From Flavobacteriales bacterium (GTDB lineage Bacteria; Bacteroidota; Bacteroidia; Flavobacteriales_D; Sanyastnellaceae), in contig JANQWV010000050.1 in NCBI GenBank assembly GCA_030729695.1, forward strand, positions 1-62,790: 62,790 bases of DNA, in the 5' to 3' direction. The notes under the pieces are model-generated. The model was not told the origin of the DNA and did not search any database. It saw only the letters and a program-made list of their open reading frames with translations. Made by a program: the position numbers and the translations under genes. Shown piece after piece: positions 8,765 through 17,034 of this stretch; position 1 is the first letter of the stretch; each line of letters starts with the position of its first letter.

Positions 8765-9514
8765 TTACCACTTTGAATTCGGGTAGGTTCTTTGAAGAAA
8801 CTGCATTTCGCTCAACAGATGACCCAAATGCTCGGTGTGCTTTCCTTCGCGTCCGCCTTTGTGCATCCATCCTGAAACAGGCATTTGCAGAGTGGCTTCA
8901 TTCAAAGTTGCTTGAACATTTTCCATCCAAGTTTGATGGAGGCTTTCAACGTTTGGACAAATGCCCGTTGCTGAAAGATCGGTATCGTTTGTATTTGGAA
9001 TAAACCATTCACCAGTGTAACTCCAAATGTTGTTAACTGCTTTTTGAATTCGTGCATGACTTTCTTCCGTTCCGTCGCCCATGCGCAAAACCCAGTCGCG
9101 GCCGTGTTGCAAGTGGTAACGAACTTCTTTCACAGACTTCAATGCAAATTCTTGAAGGAAGGTGTTACTCGATTTAGAAAGTTCAATGAGATATAAGTGG
9201 TACCATTCCGAATACAAATACTGACGTGCAATGGTAAAGGCGTAGTCTCCGTTTGGAAGTTCCAACGCCAAGAAATTTTTGTAATCCCATGCATCGCGAA
9301 GGAATGCCCAGTCGTCTTCTGTTTTGGTATCTCCGCTCGCTTCTGCTAAATGCTTGAAAAGTAACGTTGCCTGACCAATGTAATCCAACGCCATATTGCT
9401 TAATGCAATGTCTTCTTCCAACACAGGTCCGTGGCCGCACCATTCCGAAAGGCGCTGTCCGAGTATAAGGTTGTTGTCTGCTAAATGCAGCGCTAATGCT
9501 TCTTCTTTCTTCAT
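8765..9514 (-). CDS. paaC: phenylacetyl-CoA epoxidase subunit PaaC
   Basis: PaaC is the structural ferritin-like partner of the catalytic PaaA in the diiron epoxidase that opens aerobic phenylacetate degradation. The 249-residue helical protein has the PaaC-type signatures LGQRLSEWCGHGPVLEEDIALSN near residues 18-40 (quoted in part: LGQRLSEW), NMALDYIGQA and an EVRYHLQHGRDWVLRMGDGT-like segment containing the YH and W residues typical of this subunit. Length matches the family. It lies 2 nt after paaB and 1 nt before paaD. The catalytic paaA is not in the window. Confidence 0.93.
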   Translation of the reverse strand: MKKEEALALHLADNNLILGQRLSEWCGHGPVLEEDIALSNMALDYIGQATLLFKHLAEASGDTKTEDDWAFLRDAWDYKNFLALELPNGDYAFTIARQYLYSEWYHLYLIELSKSSNTFLQEFALKSVKEVRYHLQHGRDWVLRMGDGTEESHARIQKAVNNIWSYTGEWFIPNTNDTDLSATGICPNVESLHQTWMENVQATLNEATLQMPVSGWMHKGGREGKHTEHLGHLLSEMQFLQRTYPNSKW

Positions 9515-9516
9515 GA

Positions 9517-9804
9517 TTACATGTGTCCGATTTCGTCAGGGATGTCGTAAAATGTTGGGTGACGATAAACTTTGTCGTTTGCTGGATCGAACATAGCGTC
9601 TTTGTCTGCCGGAGCAGAGGCTGTGATTTCAGAACTTGGAACTACCCATATGCTAACGCCTTCCATGCGACGCGTGTAAACGTCACGTGCATTTTCGATT
9701 GCCATTTTAGCATCTGCTGCATGTAAACTTCCAACGTGTTTGTGCGCTAATCCGCTTTTGCTGCGGATGAATATTTCCCATAAGGGCCAGTTCGACTTAC
9801 TCAT
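9517..9804 (-). CDS. paaB: phenylacetyl-CoA epoxidase subunit PaaB
   Basis: PaaB is the small bridging subunit of the PaaABCE complex. The 95-residue protein opens with WPLWEIFIRSK and has GLAHKHVGSLHAADA and EGVSIWVVPS, all characteristic of PaaB. The ATG at 9804 is preferred because family members begin just before this motif. It heads the local paa unit. In most clusters paaA precedes it; here a divergent Crp/Fnr gene does. Confidence 0.94.
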   Translation of the reverse strand: MSKSNWPLWEIFIRSKSGLAHKHVGSLHAADAKMAIENARDVYTRRMEGVSIWVVPSSEITASAPADKDAMFDPANDKVYRHPTFYDIPDEIGHM

Positions 9805-9822
9805 AATTTCTAATTCTTGCAA

Positions 9823-9830
9823 CGAATTTA
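9823..9830 (-). promoter_or_regulatory. predicted -7 box of paaBCD
   Basis: TAAATTCG on the minus strand is one base off TAnnTTTG. A TTG at 9849-9847 lies 16 nt upstream as a possible -33 element. The leader to the paaB ATG would be about 18 nt. It faces the crp-like promoter across about 40 bp. Confidence 0.4.
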
Positions 9831-9871
9831 ATCCGATTCGCGTGTACAAAAATCAGTTTCCATAATAATTC

Positions 9872-9879
9872 TATATTTG
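9872..9879 (+). promoter_or_regulatory. predicted -7 box of the Crp/Fnr gene
   Basis: TATATTTG matches TAnnTTTG exactly and sits 25 nt before the ATG at 9905. Just downstream, TGTGA (9878-9882) and TCATC (9889-9893), spaced by 6, loosely resemble a CRP-type operator and could allow autoregulation. Confidence 0.45.
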
Positions 9880-9904
9880 TGAGGAAAATCATCACCCCAA
9901 TTCT

Positions 9905-10540
9905 ATGTCGAATCTTTCTGTAGCCGAGTTCCAACAAGTGTTTCCCGATATCTACGAGCGTAGCACGGTAGAGGTTATTTTAGAAACAGCCAAGTTGAAA
10001 AAACTGCGCGCCGATGATTGGATGGTAGACATTGGAGATCCGATTGTGTATATGCCATTATTGTTGAAGGGACAATTACGTATTCTTCGTGAAGATGAAG
10101 AAGGGCATGAGTTGTTGCTCTATTACATTCGTCCAGGTGAAACGTGCGCTATGTCGCTTACTTGCTGCAGCGGAAACGCGGTGAGCAATGTTCGCGCTGT
10201 AGCAGAAGAAGACACCGAGTTGTTGCTTTTGCCCATTCAGATTATTGATGAATGGACCACGAAGTATCCTTCCTTCAAATCATTTATTCTTAAAACCTAT
10301 CAGAAGAGATTCGAAGAATTGCTGAATACCATTGATAGTATTGCCTTTCATAACCTCGATGATCGCTTGTCGCAATTGCTGAAGCAGAAATCAGAGAAGG
10401 AGGGAAGTGAACTGAAAACCACACACCAAGAATTAGCAAACCAATTGAATTCTTCCCGCGAAGTTATTTCCCGTTTGCTCAAGCAAATGGAGCGAAAAGG
10501 AAAAATTCAAATGGGAAGAAACAAGATTACTCTTTTATAA
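9905..10540 (+). CDS. Crp/Fnr-family transcriptional regulator
   Basis: A 211-residue regulator with an N-terminal cyclic-nucleotide-binding-like beta-roll (about 20-125) and a C-terminal winged helix (HQELANQLNSSREVISRLLKQ, about 173-193) typical of Crp/Fnr proteins. There are two adjacent Cys in SLTCCSG, but no N-terminal Cys cluster as in FNR, so an iron-sulfur sensor of the FNR type is unlikely. It diverges from paaBCD and may control it; this rests on position only. Its 3' end overlaps the convergent Kazal-protein gene by 14 bp. Confidence 0.9.
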   Translation: MSNLSVAEFQQVFPDIYERSTVEVILETAKLKKLRADDWMVDIGDPIVYMPLLLKGQLRILREDEEGHELLLYYIRPGETCAMSLTCCSGNAVSNVRAVAEEDTELLLLPIQIIDEWTTKYPSFKSFILKTYQKRFEELLNTIDSIAFHNLDDRLSQLLKQKSEKEGSELKTTHQELANQLNSSREVISRLLKQMERKGKIQMGRNKITLL

Positions 10541-11678
10541 TTCTTTGCGTTACGTTTCCGTCTTTGCTTGTTAGTTTAACCAAATACATTCCAGCTGGAA
10601 GGCTTGATAAATCAAGTGTTTTCTTTTTGCTGAGGAATGCGTCTTCCAAAACTGTTTGTCCGGAAATTGTCATCACAGTCAGTTCTTTTCTTCCACCTAA
10701 ATCTGCATTGATTTGAATAAAACCGGTCGTTGGATTCGGGAATATTTCAATTTGTTCCATTAATTCATTCACACCAACTCCGCATTCACCCGCGGTGTAA
10801 TGCACTATGCCGTGGAAATAGATTGCTTCGCAAGAATTTCCATAAGTGACACCGTCACAACCACAAACTGGATCGTAAATCGTTAAGCAACCAATGTTTG
10901 GATTTATGAGTGAAGAATCCACGCAGACTCCTGAGGACGCACAATTGCTGAGGCATTCTTCGAGTGTACTATAGAATGAAGTTGAGTAATCAATGTTTCC
11001 TACAATGTATCCGCATCCGCTATAACCCGAGCATGAAGTTCCGTTTGAGGCAAACCCCATGAACATATCACACATGCCGAAATCTACAGCAGATACATCG
11101 CTACATGCTGGAGCTTGTTCATTACAAACTCCATCTGTGTAACTGAGGACACCACCGTAGTATGTGGCTTCACACGCATTGGAATAAGTCACATTGTTAC
11201 ATCCACAAACAGGCAACCAAATCATGGGGCAGAGGGTGGTTGGGTCAATCAATGTTGAATCAACACATTCCAAAATAACGACGGTATCTCCTAGGCATTG
11301 GCTATTGCATGCATATGTTGAAGTGAAGAATCCAGCCGTGTAGTCTATTCCATCTGTACCAATGTATCCGCAACCGCTCAGCGAAACACAACCGCTGTCG
11401 GTAAGAGCTATTCCCAAGGGCATAGCGCATTCACCGAATCCTACACCTGCCGGAATGGGAAGGCACGGAGAAGTAGTGCACTCTCCGTCGGTCCAAGCGG
11501 TAACTCCGCCGTAATTCACCGCTTCGCAAGAATTGGAATAGGTGTTTCCATCACACCCGCATACGGGAGCCCAGATCGCAGGGCAAATAGCGTTCAGATT
11601 TATAAGTGATTGGTCTATGCATTGAGCAGATCCGAGAAAGGAAGAGATCGAAAAAAGAAGTGCGAAAATGTGTTTCAT
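10527..11678 (-). CDS. secreted protein with alternating Kazal and Kunitz-like modules and T9SS sorting domain
   Basis: A 383-residue protein. A signal peptide (1-18) is followed by three Kazal-type inhibitor domains (about 20-67, 137-184, 253-300), each with the VCGC(D/N)(G/N)xTYxNxCEA core, and between them two Cys-rich modules (about 72-128 and 191-248) with a GCGY core and a final EC-x3-C or AC-x3-C that recall Kunitz/BPTI spacing. The C-terminus (about 305-383) is a type A T9SS sorting domain: IFPNPTTG, then SGQTVLED, LPAGMYLVKL and a basic end. It is probably exported and may inhibit proteases. The Kunitz-like reading is an inference from Cys pattern only. Confidence 0.88.
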   Translation of the reverse strand: MKHIFALLFSISSFLGSAQCIDQSLINLNAICPAIWAPVCGCDGNTYSNSCEAVNYGGVTAWTDGECTTSPCLPIPAGVGFGECAMPLGIALTDSGCVSLSGCGYIGTDGIDYTAGFFTSTYACNSQCLGDTVVILECVDSTLIDPTTLCPMIWLPVCGCNNVTYSNACEATYYGGVLSYTDGVCNEQAPACSDVSAVDFGMCDMFMGFASNGTSCSGYSGCGYIVGNIDYSTSFYSTLEECLSNCASSGVCVDSSLINPNIGCLTIYDPVCGCDGVTYGNSCEAIYFHGIVHYTAGECGVGVNELMEQIEIFPNPTTGFIQINADLGGRKELTVMTISGQTVLEDAFLSKKKTLDLSSLPAGMYLVKLTSKDGNVTQRIIKE

Positions 11679-11682
11679 GATA

Positions 11683-11690
11683 CAGAGATA
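11683..11690 (-). promoter_or_regulatory. possible -7 box of the Kazal-protein gene
   Basis: TATCTCTG on the minus strand is one base from TAnnTTTG and ends 4 nt before the ATG at 11678, again a leaderless arrangement. Weaker than the other examples. Confidence 0.3.
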
Positions 11691-11720
11691 AACTGCTGGG
11701 GTAAAAGGTTGTTTGAGTTG

Positions 11721-11746
11721 AAAAATAAAAGCCCTTTCGGGCTTTT
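11721..11746 (-). terminator. intrinsic terminator after the acidic-tail gene
   Basis: Read on the minus strand, an 8-bp perfect stem (AAAAGCCC / GGGCTTTT, 11746-11727) with a GAAA loop is followed by ATTTTT. It lies 5 nt past the stop of the gene at 11752. Confidence 0.85.
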
Positions 11747-11751
11747 ACATA

Positions 11752-12105
11752 TTAGTCTTCGTCTTCGTCCGAATCATCATTGTCGTCTGCAATGTCGTCG
11801 TCGTTGTCATTGTCATCATCATCGTTGTCATCGTCATTCGAGTCGTCATCTGATTTGAATCCATCAATGTCATTCAAATTCAAACCGTCGTCATTTCCTT
11901 CTTCCTCATCGACCTTCATATTCTTGTCAATCTTGAACAAGTAAATGGTGTCTTCCGTTCGGATTTCAAGAGCTTTAATAAATTCACCTTTTGGAGTGGT
12001 GAAAGAAACTAAATGTTCATTTTCGAAACCGTTCGGATAAGCAGCTTCAATCAATGCAGCATGCTCGTCAGTAATGCTGTTGTAATCTTTAATAACGCGT
12101 TTCAT
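11752..12105 (-). CDS. small protein with a poly-Asp C-terminal tail
   Basis: A 117-residue protein. The N-terminal ~70 residues form a compact domain (KRVIKDYNSITDEH, then TPKGEFIKALEIRTEDTIYLFKI). The last ~40 residues are nearly all D, N, S and E. Similar Bacteroidota proteins are often labelled 'DNA primase', with no primase motif to support it. The acidic tail recalls nucleic-acid-mimicking or RNA-polymerase-delta-like proteins; this is speculation. It lies 16 nt after the deoxyhypusine-synthase-like gene, so probably in its transcript, and ends at a strong terminator. Confidence 0.8.
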   Translation of the reverse strand: MKRVIKDYNSITDEHAALIEAAYPNGFENEHLVSFTTPKGEFIKALEIRTEDTIYLFKIDKNMKVDEEEGNDDGLNLNDIDGFKSDDDSNDDDNDDDDNDNDDDIADDNDDSDEDED

Positions 12106-12121
12106 AATTCAAAAAAACCCC

Positions 12122-13099
12122 TTAGTGATTTAATAGCCAAGCAAAAATAAGAGGAGCAACAATTGTCGCATCACTTTCAATAATAAATTTAGGAGTGTTA
12201 ATGTCTAATTTACCCCAAGTAATTTTTTCGTTTGGAACTGCACCGCTATACGATCCGTAACTGGTGGTGCTGTCTGAAATCTGACAGAAATAACCCCAGA
12301 ATGGAATGTCGTGCATTTCCATATCTTGATAGAGCATAGGCACCACACAAATTGGGAAGTCACCTGCAATACCTCCACCGATTTGGAAGAATCCAACCCC
12401 TTTTCCACCTGAGTTCTTGGTGTACCAATCTGCTAACCACATCATGTATTCAATACCGCTCTTCATAGTGGTAGGCTGAATTTCACCTTTGATGCAATAG
12501 CTAGCGAAAATATTTCCCATGGTGCTATCTTCCCATCCTGGACAAATGATTGGAAGGTTGCGCTCTGCAGCAGCAATCATCCAAGAGTTCTTCGGGTCAA
12601 TTTGGTAGTATTGTTCCAATACACCGCTCAAGATCATTTTGTACATGAACTCATGCGGGAAAAAACGCTCGCCTTTCGCTTGCGCATCTGCCCAAAGTGC
12701 ATGAATGTGTTTTTGCAATCTTCTGAATGCTTCTTCTTCCGGGATACAAGTGTCAGTAACACGGTTCAATCCACGCTCCAACAAACCCCATTCTTCTTGC
12801 GGGGTTAAATCGCGGTAATTCGGAACACGCTCGTAATGATCATGAGCCACAAGGTTCATAAGATCTTCCTCGAGGTTCGCACCGGTGCAAGAGATGATGT
12901 CAACCTTCCCAGCGCGAATCATTTCCGCCAAAGAAATTCCTAACTCTGCAGTAGACATAGCTCCTGCTAGAGTGATCATCATTTTGCCACCTTCTGTTAA
13001 GTGTGCTTCGTAACCTTTGGCTGCGTCAACCAAAGCCGCAGAGTTGAAGTGCAAATAATTGCTCTCCATGAACTCACGCATTGTAGAATATTTTCCCAT
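12122..13099 (-). CDS. deoxyhypusine-synthase-family protein
   Basis: A 325-residue protein of the deoxyhypusine/homospermidine synthase family, which moves an aminobutyl group from spermidine to an amine using NAD. Visible are the NAD-binding stretches TLAGAMSTAELG and SCTGANLEEDL, the GWEDSTMGN segment with its acidic residue, FFQIGGG, and the active-site lysine in ITWGKL (Lys297). Bacteria lack eIF5A, so a free polyamine such as homospermidine is a likelier product than hypusine. It lies downstream of an MscS gene and arginine decarboxylase, which supports a polyamine role. Confidence 0.88.
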   Translation of the reverse strand: MGKYSTMREFMESNYLHFNSAALVDAAKGYEAHLTEGGKMMITLAGAMSTAELGISLAEMIRAGKVDIISCTGANLEEDLMNLVAHDHYERVPNYRDLTPQEEWGLLERGLNRVTDTCIPEEEAFRRLQKHIHALWADAQAKGERFFPHEFMYKMILSGVLEQYYQIDPKNSWMIAAAERNLPIICPGWEDSTMGNIFASYCIKGEIQPTTMKSGIEYMMWLADWYTKNSGGKGVGFFQIGGGIAGDFPICVVPMLYQDMEMHDIPFWGYFCQISDSTTSYGSYSGAVPNEKITWGKLDINTPKFIIESDATIVAPLIFAWLLNH

Positions 13100-13191
13100 A
13101 ATGTTCGCGAAATTCGAACATCAATTCGAATTTTCAATAAAAAGTTTGTGATTTTTTTTTAGGGTAAGAATGTTGAAAGAAAAACGAGCGA

Positions 13192-14055
13192 TTACCCCTT
13201 CGCTTTTTCAGTGCGTTCATTCACCAATTTGACAATATGACGAATGGTTCTACGCTTAATCAAACGCTCCAATTCTTTGTCTGTTCCTTCAATAACAAGA
13301 AACTGAAACTTGAACTTGATGAACTCTCCAGCAATAGAAACAACCTTCAAATTGTACGACCCTGGTTTTATGAAGGAATGAAATTCTTTCATTCCTTCAA
13401 TGATTTCGCTCTCGAATTCAACAACGTCTTTTACTGCAAGTGTGTCAATTTCGAAATCAAGACTTGTTTTTTTGATTTTCCTTCTTGTGTAGTTTACAAT
13501 ATCTGAACTGAAAACAACACTATTTGGAATGTAGATCAAGTCATCGTCTTCGTTCAAGAGATGCACACTCGAAAGGGTAATGTCCTGAATTTTTCCTTTA
13601 TGCGCGCCAATTGAAACCTCGTCTCCAATGTTCACCACGCGGGCAAAGGTCATATACATGCCATTGATGAAATTCGAGATGTAGTCCTTCGCAATTAAGA
13701 CAATTGCTGCCGCAAGAAGTGATAAGGTAGTGAGCGCTTTTTCTAATGAGATGTTTAGAATTGCTAAGAGCAAGAGCCCAGCATACAAGGCGAATAGCAC
13801 TTTCTTAATGTGTCCAATGCCGTACAAGAAGTTGTCGCGTCTTCCGACTAATTCAGAGCGGTAGAACAATACAACAACCTGATGAATGATATCGGTGATT
13901 AAAACCGTAATGGCAATTCGGAATACAGACTCGGCCATGTATGTAACATATGGAATGTGCTTTACAAATTCGATGATGCCGTTTTTGTATGAGAATGCCG
14001 ATGTTATTAAAATAAGTACAACAGCAAGATGAATACTTGAATTCCGTTTAATCAT
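13192..14055 (-). CDS. MscS-family mechanosensitive channel
   Basis: A 287-residue membrane protein. It has about four hydrophobic segments (about 8-22, 40-62, 86-104, 108-124), the last being the pore-lining TM3-like helix, followed by the MscS beta domain with VNIGDEVSIGAHKGKIQDI, LLNEDDDLIYIPN and a C-terminal alpha/beta part. MscS channels release solutes at hypo-osmotic shock in the inner membrane. The start overlaps the speA stop by 8 bp, so the two are cotranscribed. Confidence 0.88.
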   Translation of the reverse strand: MIKRNSSIHLAVVLILITSAFSYKNGIIEFVKHIPYVTYMAESVFRIAITVLITDIIHQVVVLFYRSELVGRRDNFLYGIGHIKKVLFALYAGLLLLAILNISLEKALTTLSLLAAAIVLIAKDYISNFINGMYMTFARVVNIGDEVSIGAHKGKIQDITLSSVHLLNEDDDLIYIPNSVVFSSDIVNYTRRKIKKTSLDFEIDTLAVKDVVEFESEIIEGMKEFHSFIKPGSYNLKVVSIAGEFIKFKFQFLVIEGTDKELERLIKRRTIRHIVKLVNERTEKAKG

Positions 14056-15448
14056 TGTAATAACCTAATATTTCTAAGATGTCTTTCGGTTTTTGTTCAG
14101 GAGCAAACTCTTTGTATTTAACTTTTCCTTTCGCGTCGCGATCAATAAGAATATGTCTTGGCTGAGGAACGAGGCAGTGGTGAATTCCACCAAAACCACC
14201 GAGGGTATCTTGATAAGCACCTGTGTTGAAGAAGCCGATGTACTGGTCTTGATCTGGATAAAATCTTGGCAAGTATATCGCATTCGTGTGCTGTTCCGAG
14301 TTGTAATAGTCATCTGAATCGCACGTCAATCCACCCAAGAAAACACGCTCATACACTTCGTCCCAATTGTTCAAAGGAAGCATGATGAAGCGCTTGTTAA
14401 TCGCCCAAGTGTCTGGCAATGTAGTCATGAACGAAGAGTCAATCATGTTCCACTTTTCACGATCGTTCTGTTCTTTTTGATAAAGAATTTTGTAGATCGC
14501 TCCGCCGCTTTCACCAACAGTGAAAGAACCGAATTCTGTGAAAATATTTGGAACTGGAACCCCTGCATCTTCGCAAGCCGCTTTAATCTGACGAAGAATT
14601 TCGGTAACCATGTATTGGTAATCGAAACTGAAAGCGATAGACGTTTTGATTGGGAAGCCACCACCGATGTTCAAGCTGTCGAGGGTTGGACAAATCTCAC
14701 GCAATTCGCAATACACTTTCAAACACTTCACCAACTCATTCCAATAGTAAGCGGTGTCTTTAATTCCGCTATTGATGAAGAAGTGAAGCATCTTCAATTT
14801 CAAATTCGGATCGTCGTGAATGACTTTCTTGTAGAACTTCGTGATGTTCTTGTAACCGATACCCAATCGCGAAGTGTAGAACTCGAACTTCGGTTCTTCT
14901 TCGCTGGCGATACGAATGCCAATGTTTAAAGGTGATGTAGCCTTTTCTTTGAAAACATTCAGCTCATATGCGTTGTCGATTACCGGAATAATGTTTTCAA
15001 ATCCACTTTCTTTCAAATCTAAAATGCGCTGCACATATTCTTCCTTCTTGAATCCGTTGCACACTATCGTTTGCTCTTTCGTGATTTTCTTCAACGTGTA
15101 CAAACGCTTGATCAAATCAATGTCGTAAGCCGAAGAGGTTTCCAAATGAACTTTGTTCTTCAACACTTCTTCCAATACATATCTGAAGTGAGAGCTCTTC
15201 GTGCAATAGCAATAGTGGTATTCACCTTCGTAACCCACTTCTTGCTTTCCTTTGTCGAACCATTCTTTCGCGCGATTGATGTTCTCGGTAATTTTAGGTA
15301 GATAAGTGAATTTTAAAGGAGACCCGAATTTCTTCACCAATTCCATCATAGGAATTCCGTGAAAAACCAATTCGTCATTTTCCATTTGAAATTCTTCCTG
15401 AGGCCATTCAAATGTTTGGTCAATTAAATCTTTGTACTTCGTCTTCAT
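14048..15448 (-). CDS. speA: arginine decarboxylase, PLP fold III (Bacteroidota type)
   Basis: Converts arginine to agmatine, the first step of this polyamine route. The 466-residue protein is the short Bacteroidota form (E. coli SpeA is near 658). The PLP lysine lies in YCYCTKSSHFRYV near residue 80; other fold-III features are HFFINSGIKD, LNIGGGFP (glycine loop) and FTEFGSFTVG, with the substrate-side Cys-Asp in LTCDSDD near residue 375. It is first in speA-mscS-DHS-like-acidic protein. No agmatinase gene is present. Confidence 0.92.
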   Translation of the reverse strand: MKTKYKDLIDQTFEWPQEEFQMENDELVFHGIPMMELVKKFGSPLKFTYLPKITENINRAKEWFDKGKQEVGYEGEYHYCYCTKSSHFRYVLEEVLKNKVHLETSSAYDIDLIKRLYTLKKITKEQTIVCNGFKKEEYVQRILDLKESGFENIIPVIDNAYELNVFKEKATSPLNIGIRIASEEEPKFEFYTSRLGIGYKNITKFYKKVIHDDPNLKLKMLHFFINSGIKDTAYYWNELVKCLKVYCELREICPTLDSLNIGGGFPIKTSIAFSFDYQYMVTEILRQIKAACEDAGVPVPNIFTEFGSFTVGESGGAIYKILYQKEQNDREKWNMIDSSFMTTLPDTWAINKRFIMLPLNNWDEVYERVFLGGLTCDSDDYYNSEQHTNAIYLPRFYPDQDQYIGFFNTGAYQDTLGGFGGIHHCLVPQPRHILIDRDAKGKVKYKEFAPEQKPKDILEILGYYND

Positions 15449-15661
15449 TAGTCGATACCGCGCTTAATATTTTTTGCAATTTTAGTGTGTAAATGCTCAC
15501 GCAGGCGCATTTTCTAGCCATTTCTTTCGTTAATCGCTTTTAACAACAAGCAAAGGTCCTTTATGTTGTCCCTTCGTGTGAAGATACACTCAACATTTCA
15601 ATCTGAATAAATTTTAATGAAGGCTTATTCCGCTTGAGACTTTCAGGTCATCTTCGTATCA
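15449..15661. other. intergenic region between divergent speA and mpl
   Basis: The largest gap after the left edge (213 bp). It is AT-rich with no ORF, RNA gene or strong hairpin that I can support. TAAAATTG (15476-15483, minus strand) is a poor -7 candidate for speA. CATCTTCG ending 5 nt before the mpl ATG is a weak one for mpl. Confidence 0.5.
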
Positions 15662-17032
15662 ATGGAAAACTCGAAACACGTTCACCTCATTGCTATTGGC
15701 GGAAGCGCCATGCACAACATGGCCATTGCGCTTCATAGAAAAGGATATTTGGTTACCGGAAGCGACGATGAGATTTTCGAGCCGAGTAAAACGCGCTTGA
15801 ATAACCTGGGTTTATTGCCAAACGAAATGGGGTGGAACGCAGATCGCATTCATGAAGGAATTGAAGCGGTCATTGTTGGAATGCACGCGCGCATTGACAA
15901 TCCAGAGCTCATTCGTGCGCAAGAATTGGGGTTGAAAATTTATTCATATCCAGAGTATATCTACGAACAGTCAAAAGACAAGATTCGTGTGGTTATAGGT
16001 GGAAGCCACGGCAAGACCAGTATCACCAGCATGATTCTGCACGTCTTGAATGCATTGGGAAAGAACGTGGATTACATGGTGGGCGCGCAGTTGGCGGGAT
16101 TCGATTGTATGGTGAAGTTCACCGAAGAGGCAAAGATTTCGATTATTGAAGGAGACGAGTACTTGTCTTCACCAACCGATTTACGTCCGAAGTTTCACTT
16201 GTACCATCCAACCATTGCGGTCATGAGCGGCATTGCGTGGGATCACATTAATGTGTTTCCAACCTTCGAAAACTACGTGAAGCAATTCGAAATTTTTGTG
16301 GAAAAGATTGTTCCGAATGGAACGCTCATCTATTGCGAGTTAGACGAGGAAGTGAAGAAGGTTTGCGAAAGCGCAAGACAAGATATTTTACGAAAGCCTT
16401 ACGGGACATTCGATCACGAAGTGCGCAACGGCGTTACGTTTATTCGTCACAACGGGACAGAGACAGCCATTGAAATATTTGGAAATCACAACCTTCAAAA
16501 TTTGAACGCGGCCTTCTTTGTTTGCGAAAGTTTAGGTGTGAACGCGGGTGAATTCCTTCGCGCTATTTCATCGTTCACCGGTGCAGCGAAAAGGTTGGAG
16601 TTGGTTGGAAGAAACGAGCACTCGGCGTGCTACAAAGATTTCGCGCATTCTCCTTCCAAATTAAAAGCAACAACAAATGCATTGAAGGAACAATTTCCAA
16701 ATAGAAAATTAATCGCGTGCATGGAACTGCATACGTTTTCAAGTTTGAATAAAAACTTTTTAAGTCAGTACGAAGGCGCAATGGCTGCGGCCGATGAAGC
16801 ATTTGTGTACTTCAACACACATACACTCGAACACAAAAAACTTCCTCCTATTTCAACGGAAGAAGTGGCGCAAGCCTTCGCTTCGAAGAATGTAAAGGTC
16901 ATTAACGATTCCAAAGTATTATTGAAAATTTTGTTGGAAATGAATTGGGGAAACGCCAATTTGTTGTTGATGTCTTCAGGAAATTTCGACGGCTTAGATT
17001 ACCAAGATATTTGGAATAAAATGCACGCTTGA
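15662..17032 (+). CDS. mpl: UDP-MurNAc:L-Ala-gamma-D-Glu-meso-DAP ligase
   Basis: Mpl reattaches the recycled murein tripeptide to UDP-MurNAc in the cytoplasm. The 456-residue Mur-ligase fold shows the N-terminal UDP site (HLIAIGGSAMHNMA), the ATP P-loop GGSHGKTS (about 111-118), the central EGDEYLSS and GIAWDHINVFP motifs, and a C-terminal domain with FAHSPSK, where Mpl has this sequence in place of the MurC/MurE one. Length matches the family. Its presence with murQ shows an active recycling pathway. Confidence 0.94.
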   Translation: MENSKHVHLIAIGGSAMHNMAIALHRKGYLVTGSDDEIFEPSKTRLNNLGLLPNEMGWNADRIHEGIEAVIVGMHARIDNPELIRAQELGLKIYSYPEYIYEQSKDKIRVVIGGSHGKTSITSMILHVLNALGKNVDYMVGAQLAGFDCMVKFTEEAKISIIEGDEYLSSPTDLRPKFHLYHPTIAVMSGIAWDHINVFPTFENYVKQFEIFVEKIVPNGTLIYCELDEEVKKVCESARQDILRKPYGTFDHEVRNGVTFIRHNGTETAIEIFGNHNLQNLNAAFFVCESLGVNAGEFLRAISSFTGAAKRLELVGRNEHSACYKDFAHSPSKLKATTNALKEQFPNRKLIACMELHTFSSLNKNFLSQYEGAMAAADEAFVYFNTHTLEHKKLPPISTEEVAQAFASKNVKVINDSKVLLKILLEMNWGNANLLLMSSGNFDGLDYQDIWNKMHA

Positions 17033-17034
17033 TA

